64,000 nt of DNA from Bacteroidales bacterium. Lineage in GTDB: Bacteria > Bacteroidota > Bacteroidia > Bacteroidales > UBA932. Below the pieces are notes generated by a model that saw only the letters and a list, made by a program, of their open reading frames with translations, was not told the origin of the DNA and searched no databases. Where the stretch lies: positions 25,421-89,420 of the forward strand of contig JAGAFU010000013.1 in assembly GCA_017627955.1 (NCBI GenBank), given 5' to 3'. This document shows positions 44,319 through 51,090 of this stretch, piece by piece (positions within the stretch are counted from its first letter, which is position 1; each line of letters begins with the position of its first letter). The position numbers were made by a program, and so were the translations under genes.

Positions 44319-44345
44319 TATTAAACCGATTATTTACGGTATCAT
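44319..44345. other. Second ACCG-N8-CGGT dyad, on the far side of the recombinase
   Basis: ACCG (44325-44328), ATTATTTA, CGGT (44337-44340), preceded by CCAATTAATTA (44310-44320), an 11-base inverted copy of TAATTAATTGG at 43070-43080. The rest of 44193-44416 is AT-rich without other signals. Confidence 0.25.
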
Positions 44346-44399
44346 TATCAGAAAATTTTTCAAACAGGAGGAGATCTCCCTGCCAAAGTGCGTTAAAGG

Positions 44400-44779
44400 G
44401 AACCTGTTCTCTTTCCTTGGTGACGCTCTCAGGGCTCAAAGATGGCGATAACGCTACTAATGGAAAGGGTTATATAGACATTGTAGACACAATGGCCTCA
44501 GATGCTGGGATCAACTCAATTGAAAAAAACTCTAAGGAATTGTTCCGAAGAGTCGCTTTCCGGAATCACGGATTCCTTCTGCGCCCTTCCGGCTACTATT
44601 TGATCTCACAAGAGGACGCGGTTGGGATAGTCAACGAAGTGTACTCCTCAGTCAGAGACTGGAGACAGGTCGCAAGAGGCCTCCAAATCACTGACACAGA
44701 GCAAAGAAGATTCTCAGATCGTTTCGACTGGGGACTGAATCAATATTCTTTGACGACCGTCAAGAGGCGGTCGGGGTAG
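44400..44779 (+). pseudogene. HipA-like kinase remnant (C-terminal fragment with deletions)
   Basis: A 120-codon frame (from a TTG at 44417) reads TLSGLKDGDNATNGKGYIDI, ELFRRVAFRNHGFLLRPSG and EVYSSVRDWRQVARGLQITD. These are consecutive blocks of a HipA-family C-terminal domain, but the stretch normally between RRVAF and NHGFLL (with the N...DDHxRN catalytic loop) is reduced to one residue, and the block after NHGF that should read SPAYDxNP is reduced to YYLIS. Lacking the catalytic Asp and the metal-binding Asp, it cannot be an active kinase. The last 40 bases overlap the 3' end of the EEP-GDPD gene on the other strand. It probably marks an island formerly brought by the adjacent recombinase. 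Confidence 0.65.
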
Positions 44780-46533
44780 TTGGAGATGATGGCGTCCACC
44801 CCGCAGGAGATCAAGCGGCGCATCTCGTCCGGATCATCTACAGTCCAGGTGTTGACCTTCATCCCCTTAGCGTGAGCTTTGTCCACAAGGGCCTTGTCCA
44901 CATTCTCATGAGGGGCGCTCAGCCACTGGGGAGTAAAGTTCAAGAGTCCCATATACTGGTCGAAATCAGTCTCCCAACCCTCCACGAGGAAAGCCAGAGT
45001 GTGACCGGGATACTTCTCGTTAATATAATTGAGGGCCCTCTCGTCGAAGCACTGGATCATAAGGCGGTCGCCAAGATTCAGGGAATCAAGCATGGCTATG
45101 CAGAGATCAGTAAACTCGTGATATTCAGGCCAATCCACGCCTTCAATCCCTCCATCATAATCAGGATCGCTCTTGATCTCGATGTCGTAATACATTGGAT
45201 AGTGGCCATTCTCCTTTGTCCAGGCCTCAACAGCCTTGATCACCTCAGAAGCAATTGGTTTACAGGCAGGCATACAATGCTTCTCGGGCCAACCCGGATT
45301 GTATTTCATTCCCACGTCCCATTTCGCGACCTCGCTGTACGGCAGATGATAGAGATAAGTCTTCGGGTCGCCATTCATAACAGGGGTGCCGTCCGGGCGA
45401 GTGGCATAGCGAGGGTGGAAATACTTGTCGTGAGAGAGGATAACTCTCTTGTCCTTTGTGACGCAAAGATCCATCTCAAGCGTGTTGACGCCCAGTTTCA
45501 CGGAATTGAGCATAGCCGGGAGGGTTTCCTCCGGGTAGAGTCCCATGCCGCCACGGTGGGCTTCGACGTTTACGACATATTTCGGCCCTTCGGCTCCGCT
45601 CTGCCCTTCGGCTCCGCTCAGGGGCCGAGCGGTAGGAGTCGAACCACGGTTGGTGAGCGGAGTCGAACCACGGTTGGTGAGCGGAGTCGAACCATAGCGC
45701 AGCGTCGCCTTCACGGGATAATGGTCGGAGACATAAGGGACACCGGAATATTCCTGACGGATGACCTCGAACTTGTCGCAACCATCGAATCCTGAATAGA
45801 AGACATAGTCGATCGGCGGCGTTCCGGAGACCTTACCCCAGTCGTGCCATGTCACATCATTGTCCGTGACAGGAGCGGTCTGGCGGGCATCCTGCATCAA
45901 AGTACGTAACTCATTGAGGCAAGGATCGTCAGGATAGACATTCATGTCTCCTGTGAGAATCATCGGGTAGCCTTCCGGATTCATCATCCCAATCCGCTCG
46001 ACAAGAAGGAGAAGTCCTTTACGACGAGCTTCTTTTCCCACGTGGTCAAGATGGGTGTTGACAAAGTAAAAATGCTGGTCGGCGGCCTTATCGTAGAGCA
46101 AGGTCCATGTCGCCGTGCGGCGGCAAGCGGCGTCCCAGCCTAATGAGGGCTGGAACGGAGTCTCTGAAAGCCAATATGTCCCCCACTCCTTAAGTTCTAT
46201 CCGCTCGGTGTCATAGAACACGGACATGTGCTCGCCGTCGTGGATTCCATCCTCGCGGCCCACTCCGACACACTTGTAACCAGGACAATGCTCAACGAAA
46301 TAATCAAGCTGGAAATCAAGGGCTTCCTGAACACCGAAAACGGCCGGACGCTGATCCAGAATCATGGCGCAAGCCGCGTCACGACGATTCTCCCAGACAT
46401 GGTCTCCGTCTTCGGCGGTACCGTAACGGACATTGAAGGACATGACGGGAAGAGGTTCAACAGAAGCCTTGCCGCCATTCTTACAAGAGAAGAGTAGCAG
46501 CGGAAGAAGGGCTAGGAGGAGTATTTTTTTCAT
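44740..46533 (-). CDS. Fusion lipoprotein: endonuclease/exonuclease/phosphatase (EEP) domain plus glycerophosphodiester phosphodiesterase (GDPD)
   Basis: 597 residues from the ATG at 46533, with a lipoprotein signal (LLLFSC, Cys17). Residues 29-279 are a complete EEP domain: [11 protein letters not shown] (69-70), LTGDMNVYP (D196, N198), and the terminal [13 protein letters not shown]. Residues 319-597 are a complete GDPD domain: [19 protein letters not shown] (H326), [16 protein letters not shown] and [12 protein letters not shown]. The linker 281-317 consists wholly of translated repeat DNA (GSTPLTNR twice, then LSGAEG and SGAEG). Both enzymatic domains keep their catalytic residues. Separate EEP and GDPD lipoproteins are common in Bacteroidetes; this fusion looks repeat-mediated. 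Likely role: hydrolysis of phosphodiesters in lipid or glycan substrates. Confidence 0.88.
   Translation of the reverse strand: MKKILLLALLPLLLFSCKNGGKASVEPLPVMSFNVRYGTAEDGDHVWENRRDAACAMILDQRPAVFGVQEALDFQLDYFVEHCPGYKCVGVGREDGIHDGEHMSVFYDTERIELKEWGTYWLSETPFQPSLGWDAACRRTATWTLLYDKAADQHFYFVNTHLDHVGKEARRKGLLLLVERIGMMNPEGYPMILTGDMNVYPDDPCLNELRTLMQDARQTAPVTDNDVTWHDWGKVSGTPPIDYVFYSGFDGCDKFEVIRQEYSGVPYVSDHYPVKATLRYGSTPLTNRGSTPLTNRGSTPTARPLSGAEGQSGAEGPKYVVNVEAHRGGMGLYPEETLPAMLNSVKLGVNTLEMDLCVTKDKRVILSHDKYFHPRYATRPDGTPVMNGDPKTYLYHLPYSEVAKWDVGMKYNPGWPEKHCMPACKPIASEVIKAVEAWTKENGHYPMYYDIEIKSDPDYDGGIEGVDWPEYHEFTDLCIAMLDSLNLGDRLMIQCFDERALNYINEKYPGHTLAFLVEGWETDFDQYMGLLNFTPQWLSAPHENVDKALVDKAHAKGMKVNTWTVDDPDEMRRLISCGVDAIISNYPDRLLTVVKEY
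45585..45695. repeat. Repeat cluster forming the linker of the EEP-GDPD fusion
   Basis: Two copies of GCCCTTCGGCTCCGCT (45585-45600, 45603-45618) are followed by a 24-bp tandem unit (45635-45658, 45659-45682) and a partial third. The unit contains GGTTCGACTCCGCTCACC on the coding strand, related to the first element through TTCGnCTCCGCTCA. All lengths keep the frame. Confidence 0.85.
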
Positions 46534-46547
46534 TTTATTGAATATTA

Positions 46548-46636
46548 GATTCTTCACTTCGTTCAGAATGACAGTGCTTGTTCAGAATGACAGTGCCTGT
46601 TCAGAATGACAGTGCTTGTTCAGAATGACATTACTT
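46548..46636. repeat. Palindromic-repeat half plus four 19-bp tandem units between ROK kinase and EEP-GDPD genes
   Basis: AGATTCTTCACTTCGTTCAG at 46548-46567 begins the element; GTTCAGAATGACAGTGCTT then recurs with period 19 at 46561, 46580, 46599 and 46618, with few changes. The last unit overlaps the TAA stop of the ROK gene (46631-46633). The array fills most of the 97-base gap. Confidence 0.8.
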
Positions 46637-47467
46637 GATGGGGCCGCAAAGATTGGCGGCGCCAAGGAAAGCGGCATGGACTTGTTCGGACTGGAATATT
46701 TCAAGGTTAGCGACACTCTTCGGATAAGGGAAATTCTTGATTTCCTTCCACATAGCATCACAAAACAAAGAATATGCTTTGGATATCGAGCCACCAAGGA
46801 TGATGACCGCGGGATCGTAGGCGAACATGATCATCTGGACAAGCTTGCCCACATGGCCACCGAACTCATCCATTATCTTCAATGCCTCCGGATCGCCATT
46901 GGCCGCGGCCACCGCGGTATCCTTTCCTGAGGTTCCCTTTCCGACAAAGAATCGGCTGCTGCAGTAATATTCATAATCCTTGTCGAGATAAGGTATGCTG
47001 CCGATCTCTCCCGCCCCGGCATTGCGGCCGCGGTAAAGCTGCCCGTCGATTACGAGCGAGCCTCCCACCCCGGTTCCGAGGGTCACGCAGAAAGCCTCTT
47101 TGTAGCCGCTTCCACGGCCGAAACTGGTGACTCCCAGAGCGAAACAGTTGCAATCGTTGTCTACGGTTGCGGGAATATGGTACCGCTCCTCAAGCCGATC
47201 TTTAAGATGGACCTCCTTCCATGAAAGAATGCCGACAACATTATAGACTATCCCCTTATCTGTGTCAACAACGGAAGGAACTCCGATTCCAATCCCGTCC
47301 ACTTCAGGGGTCATCAACTCGTCAATCATACTGAAGATGTGCTCAAGCACTTCTTCCTCGCTTCCCTTGGAGCGGCAAGGCTCGGAGATTATCCTCTCCA
47401 CCTGTCCTCCAGAAAGGACTGTGGCGACACGGACATTAGTTCCGCCAAGATCTATAGCTATTCTCAT
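46631..47467 (-). CDS. ROK family sugar kinase
   Basis: 278 residues, cytoplasmic. The N-terminal ATP-binding block is RIAIDLGGTNVRVATV; the central substrate-binding part holds VDNDCNCFALG and VTLGTGVGGSLVIDG, and GAGEIGSIPY follows. The usual ROK zinc-binding CxCGxxGC motif is absent (only YEYYCSSRFF in its place), as in a minority of Bacteroidetes ROK proteins. Likely it phosphorylates a hexose such as glucose, mannose or an N-acetylhexosamine released by the PUL. It is in line with the clan GH-G enzyme (13-base gap). Confidence 0.88.
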   Translation of the reverse strand: MRIAIDLGGTNVRVATVLSGGQVERIISEPCRSKGSEEEVLEHIFSMIDELMTPEVDGIGIGVPSVVDTDKGIVYNVVGILSWKEVHLKDRLEERYHIPATVDNDCNCFALGVTSFGRGSGYKEAFCVTLGTGVGGSLVIDGQLYRGRNAGAGEIGSIPYLDKDYEYYCSSRFFVGKGTSGKDTAVAAANGDPEALKIMDEFGGHVGKLVQMIMFAYDPAVIILGGSISKAYSLFCDAMWKEIKNFPYPKSVANLEIFQSEQVHAAFLGAANLCGPIK

Positions 47468-47480
47468 AGATTATTAATTA

Positions 47481-49085
47481 TTAAAGAGTTATCTTACCGC
47501 TCTTCTCCACATGGACGGCAGCGGACTGTCCGTCTCCCCAAGTAACGGTGAGATCAAAAGGAATATTGGTGGTCACAGAAATGACCGGCTTGTCAGAAAG
47601 GGATTTGCGAGCCGCAGCCTTAAGGGAGACAACGCCCTCAGGGCCAAACGGATAACGGTCGATCCCGTGGGCCTCTAAATTGTGCACATCCCACTCAACC
47701 TTATTCTCGCTGAAATCCGACTTTATTCCAAGGATGTACTCAATAAACACCGCGATCGGCGGAAGGCCGGTCCAGCCGACAAAGTCTTTCCTGGCCATGA
47801 ACCCTGGAGCTGTCTCCTCAGGAGCGTAATACTCCCAGAATGTGCCAGTGTCTTGCCATACTTTGAAAACATTGCCGTAGTGGTTATTGGCGATCTCCAT
47901 GGCTTCCTTACGGTAGCCTCTCTCCCAGAGACCACTGATCACCATGTAGTTGGCGCCAGGCCATATTCCTCCTTGCCAATAACGGCCTTTGGGATTGTAC
48001 TTGGGATGATCCGCCGACAGGGAAGGTACCCGGTGAGTCCTGTCGAACTCCGCGTCTTCAGTGAGGTGGGCGACCAGCCGGTCAAGGCGATCCTTATCCA
48101 GGACATCAGTCTTGAGAGCCCAGAAAGCGGATATTCCCTTAGTGGAGTTGCGGCTGCCGTCGCCATAGACATCATAAAGGAATCCAGTCTTCTCATCCCA
48201 CATGTTCTCATTAATCCACTTCTTAAGGAATTTCATCTCATCCTCCATCTCCTCAATCTCCTGCCAGCGCTCGATGTAGAAACCTATCTGCATCAGACAG
48301 TCGTTGACGAGGTACTGCTGGAGGTTGGTGTCCAGCCAGGTCATGTGGCCATTGGAATAAATCTGATTGTATCCTTCCGGGACTCGGGGCATGTTGTCCA
48401 TACCTGTCCCCCATCCGCTGGACCAGTAAGTTCCGTCTTTCCAGGTCCTGTTCAATTTCCACCACTGCGCGTAAGCGACGAGAGCGGGGAACACTTTATG
48501 GAGGCGCTCAAGATCGCCAAACTGCTTGTAGTAAAGAAGTTCCGCCCAAGGGAGAAGATTAGGCCCGGTCGAAGTCGGATCGTAACGCTCGAAACAGTCG
48601 GAACCGTCCGCTCGGATTTCCCTGCAGATAAAACCGTCCTGATGCTGCTTGGCATAGAAATTATCCAAAGTCCTCTGGAACGGGAAGAACCGGTACCCGT
48701 AGCGGGCGAACATCATCATGAAGGAATCGTCCCACATGAATATATTCCCGTTATAAGCGACATCCAGATAGGGAGACACGAAACCTGAACCCTCCTGAGG
48801 CTGACGGATGTTACCGACGGCGATCTGCCAGGCGTGCCAATACATCTCAACCTCTTTCTCGTGGCCTTCCCAAATCGGAGCCGGAAGGATCTTCTGGGCT
48901 TCTTTGAAAGATTTGGGAGCCTTGGTCTCGGGTTTCATCGTCCGGAAAGTGTTCTCCGAGACGAAGATATTCTTGACATAGGTGTTCTTGTACGGAAGGT
49001 CATAGGGGCCGGATTTGAGATCTTGGGCCTGAAGGCTGACCAAACCTAAAGCCGTGAAAACGGCGGCTAAAAGGATACGTCTCAT
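47481..49085 (-). CDS. (alpha/alpha)6-barrel glycosidase of clan GH-G (GH63/GH37-like)
   Basis: 534 residues with a Sec signal peptide (1-20, SLQAQ). Characteristic blocks: NGNIFMWDDSFMMMFARYGY, SSGWGTGMDNMPRVPEGY, RYWQGGIWPGANYMVISGLWERGY and DTGTFWEYYAPEE. In clan GH-G the acid is the Asp of GMDNMPR (D230) and the base the Glu of FWEYYAPE (E418), both kept. GH63 members include alpha-glucosidases, mannosylglycerate hydrolases and glycosidases that trim glucose from N-glycan-like structures; GH37 is trehalase. With GH92 enzymes around it, a role on a mannose-containing glycan is plausible. The ATG overlaps the stop of the upstream GDPD-phosphatase gene (4 bases). Confidence 0.8.
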   Translation of the reverse strand: MRRILLAAVFTALGLVSLQAQDLKSGPYDLPYKNTYVKNIFVSENTFRTMKPETKAPKSFKEAQKILPAPIWEGHEKEVEMYWHAWQIAVGNIRQPQEGSGFVSPYLDVAYNGNIFMWDDSFMMMFARYGYRFFPFQRTLDNFYAKQHQDGFICREIRADGSDCFERYDPTSTGPNLLPWAELLYYKQFGDLERLHKVFPALVAYAQWWKLNRTWKDGTYWSSGWGTGMDNMPRVPEGYNQIYSNGHMTWLDTNLQQYLVNDCLMQIGFYIERWQEIEEMEDEMKFLKKWINENMWDEKTGFLYDVYGDGSRNSTKGISAFWALKTDVLDKDRLDRLVAHLTEDAEFDRTHRVPSLSADHPKYNPKGRYWQGGIWPGANYMVISGLWERGYRKEAMEIANNHYGNVFKVWQDTGTFWEYYAPEETAPGFMARKDFVGWTGLPPIAVFIEYILGIKSDFSENKVEWDVHNLEAHGIDRYPFGPEGVVSLKAAARKSLSDKPVISVTTNIPFDLTVTWGDGQSAAVHVEKSGKITL

Positions 49086-51016
49086 TTCTTGACAATTCTT
49101 TTGATTGTACGGGCGATCTCAGTGTTGAGATACGTCCCCTGGAAATGCTGGGAACCGGGTCCATAGGCAAAGACAGGGATCACAGCCGGAGTATGGTCGT
49201 CGGAGTTGTAAATAGCGAGGACATGGCCGGTCTTGAGGTCACCGTCGAGAATGGTAAGGCCTCCCGTCTCATGATCCGCGGTCACGACGACAAGAGTATG
49301 CCCGTCCTCATCCGCGAATTTCATGGCCGCCGCGACAGCGCGGTCGAAAGCCAGCTGCTCGATGACAGAGGCAGGGAAGCAGTCGGAGTGGCCGGCATAG
49401 TCGATCTTCGCTCCTTCAGCCATCAGGAAGAACCCCTTCGGTGACATGCTCTGGAGCTTCTTTATCGACTCGACAGTGATCTCGGCCAGAAGATCAAGAG
49501 TTCTCTCTTCGGCGTAGGCCCTCATCCTCTGGTCGATCGCGATGACCTTCCCGGGGATCTTGGAAGTATTGAGGGCGTCATAGGTGTAGGAAAAACCGTT
49601 GGCCTTGATGCCAGCCATCAGGTCGATCTTGTCCTGCCGAGGATCCTCGAAATAGTCCCTGCCGCTTCCTGCCAGAAGATCAATCTTAGCGGTGGTGGCG
49701 AGGAAACTTGTGATCAGTTCAGTACTGTCGCGCTCGGAGGTGTGGCCGTAGAACACAGCCGGGGTAGCGTCGGCGATGTCTCCCATAGTGATGACACCTG
49801 TGGCCTTGCCCATGTCGTGGAAATAGTCAGACAAGGGAGCCACTTCGGCAGAACCATCATAATTGGACGCGATATGCCTGGTCCAGGAAGGCTCACCAGT
49901 AGCAAGTGTGCTTCCGCCGGAGGCCGAATCAGGAATGAAATCGTTCTCCGGATTAGCGAACTGGAAGCCTATACGCTTCATTTTCAGGAGAGAAAGGTCA
50001 CGGTTGTTGGCGAAAGCGCCAGCGGAGATCTGGTTCAAGCCCATGCCGTCACCAATCAGGAATATGACATTCTTGATCTTCCTGTCAGTCCCGTCATATT
50101 TATATGTCGGTGTGTAGGTCTCTATCCTTTTGGTAAGCTGGAGCTTCTCATTCTGGAAGCCCTGGAAATCACGGGTAGCCTTGTCGAGCTTGTGAGTCCC
50201 GGTGACACCCGCTTGAACCTTGTGCTTGCCCATCCAGAAATTCTTGTTCACCCAGTCGTCGTAGAAAAGGGCGCATTTGGCGGGATAATCAGTGTTGATT
50301 ATGTCAACCCCCATCTTATGGAAAGTAAAATAAACTGTCGTTCCTTCAGGAGCATCCCAGAAACGGATCGGCTTTCCGGCCGCATGTGCGGCATCAATGG
50401 CGCCCTGGACCGCGAATAGTTCGGGATCGATCATGCGGCCCTTGCCGTTCCACTTCTTGGCGAACTTACGGAAGTCAGTGCTGATCATAGCGATACGCTC
50501 AAGCTGGGCAGGTGTGTACTCCAGCTTGCCGTTCTTGAAATCGCCGTCAAACCAGAGCCATGAAGGCCATTTGCCGAAATCTTCTGGCGAAGGCTCATCT
50601 CCGGTGATGACTATTCTGACTCCGGAAGGAGTCGTGAACACGTCCGGATATTCCTCGGCGAGAGCCACGACACCTTTCAGTGACTCCCCTGTCTTGAGGT
50701 CCACGACAAGTTGGAGACGGTCATCACTGTCCTCCCACATCCTTCCACCATTCTCCCGGAACACTTTAACGATAGGTTCGATGTACATCTTCCTCAAACT
50801 CCGGTCAGAACTCACGTCTTCACGGTTGTGAGCGACGAGGATTTCCCCATCGTGAAGGAACACATCAGCCTCGATAGACATGCAATGCTGGGAGTAAGCC
50901 TCCCAGAAAGGAGCAGTACGGTTGTAATCGTTATGGGAATGGTAAACAATCGGCCGCTGGGCCTGAATTGTCAGGCACAAAGCCAGTGTTGCAGCTAATA
51001 TCAATAATTTACGCAT
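49082..51016 (-). CDS. Secreted GDPD-like plus alkaline phosphatase fusion
   Basis: 644 residues with a signal peptide (1-20, TIQAQ). Residues 22-250 are a GDPD/PI-PLC-like domain (HSHNDY at 26-31, SIEADVFLHDGEILVAHNRE, DIINTDYP). Residues 313-640 are an alkaline phosphatase: NVIFLIGDGMGLNQISAG (D323), nucleophile segment DSASGGSTLATG (S364), GDIADATPAVFYGHTSERD, GAKIDYAGH and VVTADHETGG. All metal-binding motifs are present. The order suggests cleavage of a phosphodiester followed by phosphate removal from the product. This two-domain form is known from Bacteroidetes. It is the second protein in the same operon with a GDPD domain. Confidence 0.9.
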   Translation of the reverse strand: MRKLLILAATLALCLTIQAQRPIVYHSHNDYNRTAPFWEAYSQHCMSIEADVFLHDGEILVAHNREDVSSDRSLRKMYIEPIVKVFRENGGRMWEDSDDRLQLVVDLKTGESLKGVVALAEEYPDVFTTPSGVRIVITGDEPSPEDFGKWPSWLWFDGDFKNGKLEYTPAQLERIAMISTDFRKFAKKWNGKGRMIDPELFAVQGAIDAAHAAGKPIRFWDAPEGTTVYFTFHKMGVDIINTDYPAKCALFYDDWVNKNFWMGKHKVQAGVTGTHKLDKATRDFQGFQNEKLQLTKRIETYTPTYKYDGTDRKIKNVIFLIGDGMGLNQISAGAFANNRDLSLLKMKRIGFQFANPENDFIPDSASGGSTLATGEPSWTRHIASNYDGSAEVAPLSDYFHDMGKATGVITMGDIADATPAVFYGHTSERDSTELITSFLATTAKIDLLAGSGRDYFEDPRQDKIDLMAGIKANGFSYTYDALNTSKIPGKVIAIDQRMRAYAEERTLDLLAEITVESIKKLQSMSPKGFFLMAEGAKIDYAGHSDCFPASVIEQLAFDRAVAAAMKFADEDGHTLVVVTADHETGGLTILDGDLKTGHVLAIYNSDDHTPAVIPVFAYGPGSQHFQGTYLNTEIARTIKRIVKK

Positions 51017-51043
51017 ATCGTAATACTTTATTATTTTATCATT

Positions 51044-51090
51044 GTCATTCTGAGCGAAGCGAAGAATCTATCTTGCTAAGCGAAGAATCT
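51044..51090. repeat. Palindromic repeat, full plus partial copy, at the stop of the third GH92 gene
   Basis: CTGAGCGAAGCGAAGAATCT (51050-51069) and a shortened copy TAAGCGAAGAATCT (51077-51090). The TAG stop of GH92 (51089-51091) is made by the repeat edge, as at 36346-36348. It fills the 72-base gap to the GDPD-phosphatase gene. Confidence 0.75.

Noticed and set aside
44193-44416. Attachment-site direct repeat for the tyrosine recombinase
   Set aside because: No direct repeat longer than about 8 bases with the 43062-43271 flank could be found; only short inverted AT-rich words are shared.
45635-45695. GGTTCGACTCC words resembling a tRNA T-arm
   Set aside because: No acceptor stem, anticodon arm or CCA-adjacent structure can be formed; the words belong to a 24-bp tandem repeat translated in frame.
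46561-46636. CRISPR-like short repeats
   Set aside because: The units are directly adjacent without spacers and there are no cas genes.
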